64,000 nt of DNA from Colwellia sp. Its GTDB lineage: Bacteria > Pseudomonadota > Gammaproteobacteria > Enterobacterales > Alteromonadaceae. A program made the translations under genes and the position numbers. The DNA is taken from contig NZ_JABSOV010000011.1 in NCBI RefSeq assembly GCF_013215345.1, positions 19,021 through 83,020 of the forward strand, written 5' to 3'. Every line of letters begins with the position of its first letter. The first letter of the stretch is position 1. Shown one piece after another: positions 17,510 through 26,420 of the stretch. The notes under the pieces are model-generated. The model saw nothing but the letters and a program-made list of their open reading frames with translations. It was not told the origin of the DNA and searched no databases.

Positions 17510-18379
17510 TTATAAAGGCGATGGATTTTTAATGCTTTCTCTAAACTCGGTCGGGGTAATGCCTTTCACCATCAAAAAATGTCGATTAAAATTAGATGCA
17601 TTATTAAAACCGCACTGGTCGCATATTGCTGAAATTAAAGTATTAGTATTAATCAATAGTTTACAGGCTTTTCCTATGCGTAATTGGGTAATAAACTGAT
17701 TTAAGGTTTTTTCGGTACGTTGTTTGAAAAATCGATGAAAGTGATTGGTGCTCATATGAGCAATTAAAGCCAAATCATCAGCTCTAATCACATCAGTATA
17801 ATGTTGGTAGATATAAGTAATGACGTTATCGAGTTTATCGACTGAAATGTCTGTTTTATTACTAAAGGTAAAAAAACTGCTTGATAAAACTTGGTAATTT
17901 CTATCATTAGCCATCAACGTTAATAGTTGAAGTAAAAGGATATACCTTTCAATAGGCTCGGCACTTACCATCGCTTTGAATAATATTAAGGATTGTTTGG
18001 TTGTAGTAGGGCTATATTCAATTCCCCGTAACGACAGCGTTAACATTTTAGCTAATACGGCCAATTCAGGGTTTAACCTAACTAAGTTATCTAACCAGAT
18101 TGCAGGGATTTGTGCGACATAGATGATTAAATTCTTTTCATTATTTATTGGCTTCGCTTGCCAACTGTGCGGCAAGTTTGGACCAAGTAAGACAAGATCT
18201 GCTTGATTATAATAACTAACGTGATCGCCTATATGTTTTGAACCTTCGCTATTTAACGTTAAGCAAATCTCATATTCAGTATGGTAATGCCAATTAAACT
18301 CCTTTAACGGCAGCTCAAAAACATCAAAGCGCCAAGAGCAATTATCTGAAGGGATCATTTTGCCACATTTAGGCTTCAT
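17510..18379 (-). CDS. AraC-family regulator 1
   Basis: A 289-residue protein. The N-terminal cupin-type sensor domain carries FNWHYHTEYEICLTLNSEG and LLGPNLPHSW, typical of sugar-binding AraC sensors. The C-terminal ~100 residues form two helix-turn-helix units (ADDLALIAHMSTNHFHRFFK and ISAICDQCGFNNASNFNRHF) ending in ITPTEFRE. It is divergent from the deacetylase gene and strongly paralogous to the regulator at 20039-20896. One or both probably bind the 21-bp-spaced repeats of the locus. The effector is probably an amino-sugar oligosaccharide, by context only. Confidence 0.9.
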   Translation of the reverse strand: MKPKCGKMIPSDNCSWRFDVFELPLKEFNWHYHTEYEICLTLNSEGSKHIGDHVSYYNQADLVLLGPNLPHSWQAKPINNEKNLIIYVAQIPAIWLDNLVRLNPELAVLAKMLTLSLRGIEYSPTTTKQSLILFKAMVSAEPIERYILLLQLLTLMANDRNYQVLSSSFFTFSNKTDISVDKLDNVITYIYQHYTDVIRADDLALIAHMSTNHFHRFFKQRTEKTLNQFITQLRIGKACKLLINTNTLISAICDQCGFNNASNFNRHFLMVKGITPTEFRESIKNPSPL

Positions 18380-18570
18380 ATCGTTTCATCCTTTAAACAG
18401 TCTATCTTTTTATTTTGTCGAAAGAGTACCAATAAAGGTAAATATTTTCAGAATTAAATAGTTATAAGTTAAGAGTTAATCGTATTGAATAAAGTTATGT
18501 ATTTAGTCTTATGGATTGTTGCTAAATACAGATTTTGTATTTTCATAGGTAAGACAATTTTTTTGTGATA

Positions 18571-18600
18571 GAAAAACATTCACATTTGATTGATTTGTAT
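18571..18600 (+). promoter_or_regulatory. Diverged AraC-type direct repeat (site E) upstream of the deacetylase
   Basis: GAAAAACAT (18571-18579) and GATTTGTAT (18592-18600) are exactly 21 bp apart and preceded by GATA, like the clear sites. They match the consensus at 7 and 6 of 9 positions. It lies about 100 bp before the start. The weak match may reflect the paralogous regulator encoded divergently. Confidence 0.35.
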
Positions 18601-18702
18601 AACTTGTCGATATATTCCGTTCTAAGATAGTTGCGTTCTCTAATGTTGATTTTAGAACACTATGATTACCAATGTTTTTTAACGTAATTTTGAGGAATGG
18701 AA

Positions 18703-19977
18703 ATGAAAATTAAATCCCTAACTTGTGCTATCAGTTTTGCTTTATTAGCCAGTACTTTTGCTGAAGCTAATGATAGAACTATCTATCTTACTTTTGATGA
18801 TGGTCCTATGAATGCGACACCAGCATTAATCGATACATTGAATAACGCTAATATTAAGGCAACATTTTATGTTAATGCATGGCACTTAGACGGTATTGCG
18901 GATGAAAATGAAGATCAAGCGCTTACTGCGCTTACTTATGCTTTGAACTCAGGCCATGTTATCGGTAATCATAGTTATGATCATATGGTGCATAACTGTG
19001 TTGAGGATTTTGGTCCAACGAGTGGCGCTGATTGTAATGCGACAGGAAACCACCAAATTAATTCGTATCAAGATCCCGTGTACGATGCCTCCATGTTTGC
19101 AAAAAACTTAACCGTACTTGCTTCATATATCCCTTCTATTACAAGTTATCCAAATTATAAAGGCAGTGTTTTAGCTCGCTTGCCCTACACCAACGGTTGG
19201 CGCTCAAGTACAGAACTAAAAGGTGACGGTTTATGTGCAACCTCGGATGATTTCAAGCCATGGGAGCCAGGTTATGTTTGTGACCCTGAAAATCCATCAA
19301 ATAGCTCTGCTGCTGGTATTGCGGTATCTAACCTTTTAGCGAACAGTAATTATTTGATTCATGGTTGGGATGTTGATTGGGCTCCTGAAAACTGGGGAAT
19401 TCCGTTTCCTGCCAATAGCTTAACAGAAGCCGATGTGTTTTTAAGTTATGTGGATTCTGCGATTAACGCTTGCACACCAGTTAGCATTAATCCGGTAAAC
19501 TCTAAAACACAAAACTTCCCATGTGGAAATTCTTTGCATGCAGATAAAGTGATTATTCTTACCCATGATTTCTTATTTGAAGACGGTAAACGAGGTCAAG
19601 GTGCGACATTAAATCTCCCTAAACTCGCTGAATTTATAACGTTAGCCAAAAATGCAGGTTATACCTTTGATACTATGGATAATTATGCACCAGAATGGCT
19701 AGAAGGGAAAAGTTATGAATCAGGTGATTATGTAACCTATTTGAATCGTGTCTATAAAGCAGAAATTAGCCATACAGCACAGTCAGATTGGGCGCCTAAT
19801 GCAAGTTCTAATTTATGGCTGCAAAGCACGCCAAGTCAAGTTTGGACTAATAATATGCGTTACAATCATGGTGATATTGTTACTTATATGGGCAAAGATT
19901 ATTTAGTTATCTCTGAACATGTCTCCCAAACAGTTTGGGTGCCAGATGCTACACCAACGCTTTTTAGTGAATTATAA
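18703..19977 (+). CDS. Chitin-oligosaccharide deacetylase-like CE4 enzyme with two chitin-binding modules
   Basis: 424 residues from ATG 18703, where GAGG has correct spacing (an ATG at 18697 is too close). A signal peptide ends near FAEA. The CE4 (NodB) domain shows all catalytic motifs: TFDDGP, NHSYDH, RLPYTNGWR, DVDWAPENWG and ILTHD. Two tandem CBM5/12-like repeats follow (WLEGKSYESGDYVTYLNRVY and YNHGDIVTYMGKDY). Length and architecture match the secreted Vibrio chitin-oligosaccharide deacetylase, which removes one acetyl group from chitobiose to make an inducer disaccharide. It is exported, and its product could be the AraC effector. Confidence 0.88.
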   Translation: MKIKSLTCAISFALLASTFAEANDRTIYLTFDDGPMNATPALIDTLNNANIKATFYVNAWHLDGIADENEDQALTALTYALNSGHVIGNHSYDHMVHNCVEDFGPTSGADCNATGNHQINSYQDPVYDASMFAKNLTVLASYIPSITSYPNYKGSVLARLPYTNGWRSSTELKGDGLCATSDDFKPWEPGYVCDPENPSNSSAAGIAVSNLLANSNYLIHGWDVDWAPENWGIPFPANSLTEADVFLSYVDSAINACTPVSINPVNSKTQNFPCGNSLHADKVIILTHDFLFEDGKRGQGATLNLPKLAEFITLAKNAGYTFDTMDNYAPEWLEGKSYESGDYVTYLNRVYKAEISHTAQSDWAPNASSNLWLQSTPSQVWTNNMRYNHGDIVTYMGKDYLVISEHVSQTVWVPDATPTLFSEL

Positions 19978-19990
19978 ATAATATGATAAC

Positions 19991-20025
19991 TTATCTACTG
20001 TTAATTCTTCATTAATGGTGGATAA
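19991..20025. terminator. Hairpin between the convergent deacetylase and AraC 2 genes
   Basis: TTATCTACTGTTAAT pairs imperfectly with ATTAATGGTGGATAA across a five-base loop. There is no strong T run. It may act as a weak bidirectional terminator. Confidence 0.45.
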
Positions 20026-20038
20026 ATTTATCTGTCTG

Positions 20039-20896
20039 CTAACGATTAATATATAACTTACGAAACTGACTTGGTGTTAGTTCTTTAAACTGTAAGAAAC
20101 GCCGGTTGAAGTTAGAAATATTATTAAAACCACAGGTATCACTTATCGTAGTAACAGGCATTGTTGTATTAATGAGTAAAGAGCAAGCTTTACTAATGCG
20201 CAGTTGATTCACCAGTTCGGTGAAGGTTTGCTCAGTACGTTGTTTAATGAAGCGATGAAAGTGATTAGTGCTCATGTGTACTAATTGGGCAAGCACTTCT
20301 GCTTTTAGATTACTGGTGTAATGCTGATGTAAATGACGAATGATCTTATCGAGTTTATCAGTACTGGGATCTGAAGTAATGGCCACATTGTAACCTGAAC
20401 TCGATAATATTTGCGTATTGGTGTCAGTTGCCATCAGCTGTAAGATTTCTATTAAGCTAATAAAGCGTTGTGTCGGTGATGCTTTTGCCATCTTTTTAAA
20501 AATAGCAGTGACTTTTTTAGCGACGGTGGTGCTAAATTTTATCCCCCGTTGTGATAACTCTAATAAATGTTTTAGCGAGACTAAATCTGGCATGGCGGTA
20601 AGTTGTTCAAGCCAAAGCACTGGGATTTGTGCCACATAAACTTGTTGTGCTTTACCATCAAGTGCTTGGCTACTACACCAAGTATGCGGTAAATGAGGAC
20701 CGAAAAGGGTTAAATCAAAATCAGCATAGTTCTCAATATGGTCACCAACATACCTTTGACCATGGCTATTAAGTGTTAAAGCAATTTCATATTCAGGATG
20801 GTAGTGCCAGTTAAAGGGAATCTGCTCTAATTCATAAAGCCAATACCGCCAAGAAGAGTTTTCTGTTGGTAACACTTTTTCATACATTAATTTCAT
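20039..20896 (-). CDS. AraC-family regulator 2
   Basis: A 285-residue paralogue of the regulator at 17510-18379. The cupin segment is FNWHYHPEYEIALTLNSHG with LFGPHLPHTW. The DNA-binding half has KAEVLAQLVHMSTNHFHRF and ISDTCGFNNISNFNRRFLQF, ending ELTPSQFRK. It is divergent from the MFS transporter gene. A clear 21-bp direct repeat lies between them, 31 bp from its own start, so autoregulation is likely. With its paralogue it brackets the deacetylase gene. Confidence 0.9.
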   Translation of the reverse strand: MKLMYEKVLPTENSSWRYWLYELEQIPFNWHYHPEYEIALTLNSHGQRYVGDHIENYADFDLTLFGPHLPHTWCSSQALDGKAQQVYVAQIPVLWLEQLTAMPDLVSLKHLLELSQRGIKFSTTVAKKVTAIFKKMAKASPTQRFISLIEILQLMATDTNTQILSSSGYNVAITSDPSTDKLDKIIRHLHQHYTSNLKAEVLAQLVHMSTNHFHRFIKQRTEQTFTELVNQLRISKACSLLINTTMPVTTISDTCGFNNISNFNRRFLQFKELTPSQFRKLYINR

Positions 20897-20926
20897 ATTA
20901 TGTAGTTCTGCTTACCATGTTGAATA

Positions 20927-20984
20927 GAAAAGTATCATAGGATGGTTGAAAAGTGTAGCAATGGTTTTTTATTCACGGCAAAAT
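20927..20984 (+). promoter_or_regulatory. AraC-type direct-repeat operator (site C) and MFS promoter
   Basis: GAAAAGTAT (20927-20935) and GAAAAGTGT (20948-20956) repeat at 21 bp. ACGGCAAAATAAT begins 18 bases later, placing a CAAAAT -10-like hexamer at 20979. The geometry fits a class-II AraC activator whose proximal half-site abuts the -35 region. It lies in the araC 2/MFS divergent space. Confidence 0.7.
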
Positions 20985-21045
20985 AATTAAGTAATATTAT
21001 CTCTATGCTTAGGGGTAATTGATAATGAACATTAAGAGGTTAAAC

Positions 21046-22332
21046 ATGAAGAGTAATATAATCGCAGTGATTTTGGTTTTGGTGACCTTTTTTGCTATCT
21101 CATTTATCACTAATATTATTGGACCCTTATTTCCTTCTTTAGTAAAAGATTTTGACATCAGCTTAGCGGTTGCTGGCTTTTTACCGTTCTCCTTTTTTTC
21201 CGCTTATGGTGTAATGTCAATTCCTGCGGGTTTGTTGGTTGATAAGTTTAGCGAAAAACCGGTGTTGATTGGCGCATTTGTTATGTCAGCATTTGGCTCG
21301 TTATTGTTTGCACTTGTGCCAAGTTTTTTTATGGCGATGGCCTCATTGTTTTGCATTGGCACTGGCATGGCAATGTTACAAGTGGCGATTAACCCCTTAT
21401 TAAGAGTTTCAGCAGGAAAAGAGCATTTTGCTTTTTATTCTGTCTTAGCGCAGTTACTTTTTGGTGCGGCAGCGACCTTAAGTCCGCTGGTTTATAGTTA
21501 TTTAGTACAAGGTATGGCGGCAGGCGAAACATCAGGGCTTATTGGTTTGATGAACCATTTGGTGCCAAGCAATATGCCGTGGTTGTCTATGTATTGGGTT
21601 TTTGCTGCGGTGTCTGTGGTTATGTTAGTTTTTATTCTATTAATTAAACTGCCGAAAGTAACATTGACTGATGAAGAGTCAGTAGGGGGCTTAGCGATTT
21701 ATGCGCAGTTATTTAAAAACAAAACCGTTATTTTATTCTTCATCGGTATCGCTGCTTATGTTGGCACCGAACAAGGGGTTGCCAATGCAATTTCTCTTTT
21801 CTTAGAGCGTTATCATGGTTTGGATCCGTTAACCGTAGGCGCCAACACGGTCAGTGATTTCTGGTTGATGTTAACCTTAGGCTGCTTTTTAGGTTTGGCT
21901 TTATTGAAGGTTTTTGATAGCCGTTTAGTATTGAAAACATTCTCTCTAGGCGCATTTATTTCATTAACGTCTGCCTTATTTGGTAGCGCTGAGGTAGCAT
22001 TAATCGCTTTTCCGTTAGTGGGTTTTTTCTTGTCTATTATGTGGTCGGTTATCTTTTCGTTAGCACTCAATTCATTAGCTGATCATCATGGCTCATTTGC
22101 TGGGATTTTGTGTACGGGTATTGTTGGTGGCGGTTTAGCGACACCGTTAGTAGGGTTGTTGGCTGATTTAACCGGTGACTTACGTATGGGCATGATAGTG
22201 GTTTACATAACGTTAGCTTATATTTTTGCCATAGGTTTTTGGGCTAAGCCGTTAGTCAATAATAAAACTATTAACGTCTTTAAACGTGGCCAAAAAGCGG
22301 CCGATAATGCTAAGACGGCTGCTTCAAGCTAA
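21046..22332 (+). CDS. MFS sugar transporter (FHS/NagP-like)
   Basis: About 428 residues from ATG 21046 (AGAGG at good spacing); ATG 21025 is also possible. Twelve hydrophobic segments are visible. The GLLVDKFSEKPVLIGAF loop and AMLQVAINPLLRVSAG segment resemble the FucP-type (FHS) symporters to which NagP, the GlcNAc permease of Shewanella, belongs. A cytoplasmic basic tail (FKRGQKAADNAK) ends the protein. It sits between an AraC-controlled promoter and a GH20 gene 22 bp downstream, so it probably imports the monosaccharide or disaccharide released by that enzyme. Substrate identity is inferred from context. Confidence 0.8.
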   Translation: MKSNIIAVILVLVTFFAISFITNIIGPLFPSLVKDFDISLAVAGFLPFSFFSAYGVMSIPAGLLVDKFSEKPVLIGAFVMSAFGSLLFALVPSFFMAMASLFCIGTGMAMLQVAINPLLRVSAGKEHFAFYSVLAQLLFGAAATLSPLVYSYLVQGMAAGETSGLIGLMNHLVPSNMPWLSMYWVFAAVSVVMLVFILLIKLPKVTLTDEESVGGLAIYAQLFKNKTVILFFIGIAAYVGTEQGVANAISLFLERYHGLDPLTVGANTVSDFWLMLTLGCFLGLALLKVFDSRLVLKTFSLGAFISLTSALFGSAEVALIAFPLVGFFLSIMWSVIFSLALNSLADHHGSFAGILCTGIVGGGLATPLVGLLADLTGDLRMGMIVVYITLAYIFAIGFWAKPLVNNKTINVFKRGQKAADNAKTAASS

Positions 22333-22353
22333 TCAAAAAAGAGTATTAATTTA

Positions 22354-25068
22354 ATGAAAAATATCATCCCAGCCTCGGCGCTGAGTGCCATTGCTTTGCT
22401 ATTAACGGCCTGTAATGGGGAAATGGAACCGGCTAAAACCGAGCAGTTAAAAGTAGAAGCAATAGCTACAGAGTCACCATTAACGGCTCAGCAACAATTG
22501 ACTGCTTTAGCTGAAAATTTGCAGGTTAAGTATCATTTTTTAAGTAATATTGAAACTGATTGCCCAGATCGTCATGGTGAAGTGGTTAAATATTGTTACA
22601 GTGCAGAAATACACTTAAGTTTGTCAGAAAATAGCCCAAATTATTTTACTGAAAATGAAGATTGGCAAATAAATTTTTCACAAGTGTATCCAAGTTATGC
22701 CAGTGAAAGCAGTGATTTCAATTTACAGCATTTAAACGGTGATATTCACCAAATCACTGCTAAAGCTGGCTTTAGTGGTTTTACTGCTGGTGAAATCAAA
22801 AAAGTAAAACTTTGGGTGAAAAGCACGTTAATAACAGAGTCTGAATTGATGCCCAACTATTGGTTATCAGCGACTGACTTATCACCAGCAGTAATTGTTA
22901 GTACCAAAACTAGCATAGATGCTGATACGGGTTTGGAACTGCAGCCGTGGGTAGCTCCTTTTACTGATATAGTGAAACAAATAAAGTCATCGCCTGATGA
23001 TATTAACCAGTATGCTTCAACGTCGTGGTTATATGACAATGAACCTAATCACCTTGAGTTAGGTGCACAAGCGATTGATTTAGCGATTATTCCTACGCCT
23101 AACTCTTTGAAAGTCACCGATGCTAAGTTTCGTTTAGATCTATCTTCAGGTATTAATGTTTCATTAATAGGGCTCGAGACAAAAGATATTGCTGCCGCCA
23201 CTGAGCGTTTAAGTTTTCTAGGCATAAAAGAGAGTGAAACCGGTATAGCGATAAATATTGTACTAAACGATGATAAAAAGCCGGATTGGCGTGCTGGCCA
23301 TTATCAGTTGGAAGTTAATGGCCAAGGCATTGATATTAATGCCCAAGACAGTAGCGGCGCTTTTTATGCATTGCAAAGTATCGCCAGTTTACTTACTTTA
23401 GGTTCTACTACACTACCGTTAGTGAAAATAGATGACCAACCGCATTATGACTATCGTGGTCAACATGTTGATGTGGCGCGTAACTTTCATTCGAAAGCGT
23501 TTATGTTTGCGCTTATCAAACAAATGTCAGCTTATAAACTCAATAAATTACATCTACATTTAGCAGAAGATGAAGGCTGGCGCTTAGCCTTGCCAAGTTT
23601 GCCTGAATTAACCCAAGTGGGTAGTAAACGTTGTTTAGATTTGAGTGATAAAACCTGTTTACAACCACAGTTGGGCGGCGCAGGTGTAACAGATAGTGAC
23701 GGTTTTTATAGTGTCGAAGATTACCAAGAAATATTGCGCTTGGCGACCAAGCACTATATTCAAGTGATCCCATCGCTTGATATGCCAGGGCATTCTCGTG
23801 CGGCTATTAAAGCCATGGAAGCGCGGTATCACTATTATATGAAACAAGAAAATGAGTTAGAAGCTAAACGTTATTTATTATCCGATTTTGATGATAAAAC
23901 GCAATATAGTTCTATTCAAAATTATAATGATAATACCTTAAATATTTGCATGGAATCGACCTATGCTTTTGTTGATCGTGTGCTTGATGATTTAAAACTA
24001 ATGCATGAGCAAGCAGGACACCCACTCGCACTTTACCATATTGGCGCGGATGAAACCGCAGGTGCATGGCTTGAATCGCCGGTATGCCAAGCACTTATTG
24101 CCGATAAAACCAATGAATTTGGTGATGCCAAACACCTTGGCGCGCATTTTATTGAACGCGTATCTCATATAGTGACTGATAAGGGTATTGCTGTTGGCGG
24201 TTGGAATGATGGTTTGAAAGAAACTGCAGCGACTAAAATGCCAGAGGAGGTGTATTCGTATATTTGGGATACATTACCTGGGGGGGCTCATAGGCAAGTA
24301 AGTGAGCAAGCACATCGAAATTGGAATATTATTTTATCAACACCAGATGTTTTGTATTTTGATTTTCCTTATCAAATCGATCCAAAAGAGCGTGGTTATA
24401 ATTGGGCATCAAGACGGGTAACAACACGATCATTGTTTAATTTTATGCCTGATAACTTACCTATTCATGCAGAGTTTCGCCTTGATACTTTAGGTAAAGG
24501 CTTTACCAGTAATGATGAAGTACAACATGACCAAACGGGCAAAGTTATCCATCAGCCGTTACCTAAAGGTTTTACCGTTAAAGGTATTCAAGGGCAGTTA
24601 TGGAGTGAAACTGTGCGTAGTGATAATCAGGCTGAGTATATGATTTATCCAAGGCTACTGTCATTGGCGGAACGAGCTTGGCATCAAGCGGACTGGCAAG
24701 TGCCATATAATTATTCAGGGCAGGTTTTTACTAAAGAGACAGGCGTTTTTACTGAACAAGCAAAACAACAGCGCGATCAGCAGTGGTTAAATTTTTCACG
24801 AACGTTAGCGGAAAAAGAATTACCCAAGCTTGACCTTGCTGGTGTTTTTTATCGTCTGCCAACGGTTGGTGCTAAAGTTATTTCGGGTAAGCTTAATGCC
24901 AATGTTGCCCTTAAAGGCTTGCCAATAGAATATCGCCAGCTGGGAGAAAATCAAGCAGCTTGGTTGCCATATAAAATACCAGTTACCGTGACTTTACCCA
25001 TTGAAATACGTACTCGCACTACCGACAAAAAACGTGCTGGCCGCACCATGACATTGACGAAAAAGTAA
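22354..25068 (+). CDS. GH20 beta-N-acetylhexosaminidase (chitobiase), lipoprotein
   Basis: 904 residues. The signal ends in a lipobox (LLLTAC, Cys20), so the mature enzyme is membrane-anchored. In order it has a chitobiase N-terminal carbohydrate-binding domain (about 45-190), a GH20b domain (about 240-360), and the catalytic TIM barrel (about 365-780) with RGQHVDVARNFH and the Asp566-Glu567 pair in YHIGADETAGAW. A C-terminal CHB_HEX_C-like domain ends the protein. The Asp-Glu pair supports substrate-assisted hydrolysis of terminal GlcNAc. It follows the MFS gene by 22 bp, in the same operon. It would convert chitobiose-type sugars to GlcNAc outside or within the periplasm. Confidence 0.95.
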   Translation: MKNIIPASALSAIALLLTACNGEMEPAKTEQLKVEAIATESPLTAQQQLTALAENLQVKYHFLSNIETDCPDRHGEVVKYCYSAEIHLSLSENSPNYFTENEDWQINFSQVYPSYASESSDFNLQHLNGDIHQITAKAGFSGFTAGEIKKVKLWVKSTLITESELMPNYWLSATDLSPAVIVSTKTSIDADTGLELQPWVAPFTDIVKQIKSSPDDINQYASTSWLYDNEPNHLELGAQAIDLAIIPTPNSLKVTDAKFRLDLSSGINVSLIGLETKDIAAATERLSFLGIKESETGIAINIVLNDDKKPDWRAGHYQLEVNGQGIDINAQDSSGAFYALQSIASLLTLGSTTLPLVKIDDQPHYDYRGQHVDVARNFHSKAFMFALIKQMSAYKLNKLHLHLAEDEGWRLALPSLPELTQVGSKRCLDLSDKTCLQPQLGGAGVTDSDGFYSVEDYQEILRLATKHYIQVIPSLDMPGHSRAAIKAMEARYHYYMKQENELEAKRYLLSDFDDKTQYSSIQNYNDNTLNICMESTYAFVDRVLDDLKLMHEQAGHPLALYHIGADETAGAWLESPVCQALIADKTNEFGDAKHLGAHFIERVSHIVTDKGIAVGGWNDGLKETAATKMPEEVYSYIWDTLPGGAHRQVSEQAHRNWNIILSTPDVLYFDFPYQIDPKERGYNWASRRVTTRSLFNFMPDNLPIHAEFRLDTLGKGFTSNDEVQHDQTGKVIHQPLPKGFTVKGIQGQLWSETVRSDNQAEYMIYPRLLSLAERAWHQADWQVPYNYSGQVFTKETGVFTEQAKQQRDQQWLNFSRTLAEKELPKLDLAGVFYRLPTVGAKVISGKLNANVALKGLPIEYRQLGENQAAWLPYKIPVTVTLPIEIRTRTTDKKRAGRTMTLTKK

Positions 25069-25097
25069 AGCTTAGAATAAGCTCTTTAACGAAAAAT

Positions 25098-25132
25098 AAG
25101 CCGTAATAAATCTCTTACTTATTACGGCTTTA
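25098..25132 (+). terminator. Terminator after the GH20 gene
   Basis: AAGCCGTAATAA pairs with TTATTACGGCTT around a nine-base loop, followed by a short T-rich tract. It ends the MFS-GH20 operon. Confidence 0.7.
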
Positions 25133-25195
25133 TTGATCATGTTATTTATATTATCAATAATTTAGTTTGTATTCTAACGGACAAGAACTGTCAGT

Positions 25196-25253
25196 GAATA
25201 GTATTGATATTTGATAGGAAAGTATCTCAGTGTTTGTTTGTTTAAGGCAAAAT
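25196..25253 (+). promoter_or_regulatory. AraC-type direct-repeat operator (site D) and ROK kinase promoter
   Basis: GAATAGTAT (25196-25204) and GGAAAGTAT (25217-25225) are 21 bp apart. The proximal half lies in GATAGGAAAGTATC, identical over 14 bases to site B. AAGGCAAAATAGT begins 18 bases later, as at site C. The predicted start leaves a leader of about 75 nt. Confidence 0.65.
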
Positions 25254-25333
25254 AGTGTTATCAAATATTCCTAATAACAAGTAAAAAAGCTGATTTTTTC
25301 GACTTGTTATATTTTATAACGATACGGTTTTTT

Positions 25334-26260
25334 ATGAAACAGTCTTCCATTGTGGTCATCGATTTAGGTGGCACAAAAATTAATTATGGCCTTTATCGAG
25401 CGGGTCATATCGATATTAATATTGTTAAACCTTTTGATGCGACTTTAAGTGTTAAAGATTCAATACTTTTTATTAAATCCTGTATTGATGAAATAAAAGA
25501 CAGTGATAGTTGCGCTGTTGCTATTGGCGTGCCTAGCATTGTGGATGTAGAGCAAGGTATTGTTTTTAATGCAGTTAACATAAAGTCATGGCAAAAAGTA
25601 TATTTAAAAGATGAGCTTGAATCTTTGTTAGCGCTGCCTGTTTATGTTAATAACGATGTTAACTGTTTTGTGCAAGGTGAATACTCATTAACACACTCTC
25701 AGGGCTATCAAGATATCATTGGCCTATGCTTAGGTACGGGGGTGGGGGCTGGTATTATTTTACAAAATAAAGTTTATGCCGGTACTAATGGCTGTGCTGG
25801 TGAAGTTGGTGATTTTAGTTATTTGAATGGTAGTTTAGATGATTATTGTTCAGGTAAGTTTTTTAAAAATCACTACCTTGAGTGTGGTGCCGAATTAGCA
25901 AAGAAAGCTCGCGCAGGAGACAAACAAGCGTTAATTGCTTTTGAACAATTTGGTCAACATTTAGCCGTTGCTGTCAGCCACCTTTTGTTGATGTTAGATC
26001 CACAGCTCATTGTTATTGGTGGTTCTGTCGCTAAGTCCTTCGATCTCTTTATTGACTCGTTGTGGCAAAATCTTGCTGCTTTTCCTTATCAAAGTGTTAT
26101 TAAAAATTTAGTGATTGAACAAAGTCATCAAAAAAATAGTGCTTTGTTAGGAGCGGCTCAGCTTTATTTAGCAATGTTAAATTCAGCAAAGTTAACTATG
26201 TCTTCATCGTATGTTATAAACAATAACTCTGAAAAATTGGTGCTATCTGATTTATATTAA
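25334..26260 (+). CDS. ROK-family sugar kinase
   Basis: 308 residues from ATG 25334. IDLGGTKINYGLY is the phosphate-binding motif and NGCAGEVGDFSYLNG aligns with the ROK signature region. The usual zinc-binding CxCGxxGCxE cluster is missing, replaced by SLDDYCSGKF, so metal binding in this loop is probably lost. ROK kinases phosphorylate glucose, GlcNAc, ManNAc or fructose. With GH20 and MFS neighbours and an AraC-type site upstream, N-acetylglucosamine or glucosamine kinase is most likely. A repressor role is unlikely because there is no N-terminal helix-turn-helix. Confidence 0.82.
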   Translation: MKQSSIVVIDLGGTKINYGLYRAGHIDINIVKPFDATLSVKDSILFIKSCIDEIKDSDSCAVAIGVPSIVDVEQGIVFNAVNIKSWQKVYLKDELESLLALPVYVNNDVNCFVQGEYSLTHSQGYQDIIGLCLGTGVGAGIILQNKVYAGTNGCAGEVGDFSYLNGSLDDYCSGKFFKNHYLECGAELAKKARAGDKQALIAFEQFGQHLAVAVSHLLLMLDPQLIVIGGSVAKSFDLFIDSLWQNLAAFPYQSVIKNLVIEQSHQKNSALLGAAQLYLAMLNSAKLTMSSSYVINNNSEKLVLSDLY

Positions 26261-26329
26261 CTAAGTCGTTTTTGAGCTAAGTACGCCAAAATCAGCCATG
26301 ATAACGGTTGATAAAGACATTGTTCAGTA

Positions 26330-26358
26330 ACGTGTTGATAAGTATGCTGTTAACACGT
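26330..26358. promoter_or_regulatory. Inverted repeat upstream of the SMP-30-like gene
   Basis: ACGTGTT (26330-26336) and AACACGT (26352-26358) flank a 15-base spacer, about 63 bp before the start. It could be an operator or a weak hairpin. No known consensus is claimed. Confidence 0.35.
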
Positions 26359-26420
26359 GATATTATTTGCATAGAGCAGCACGTTCTCGCTTTTCAAGCG
26401 GGCGATAGAAAGAGAGCCAT

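Noticed and set aside
23540-24094. Minus-strand frames inside the GH20 gene
   Set aside because: Antisense shadows of a long, well-conserved catalytic domain, with no independent support.
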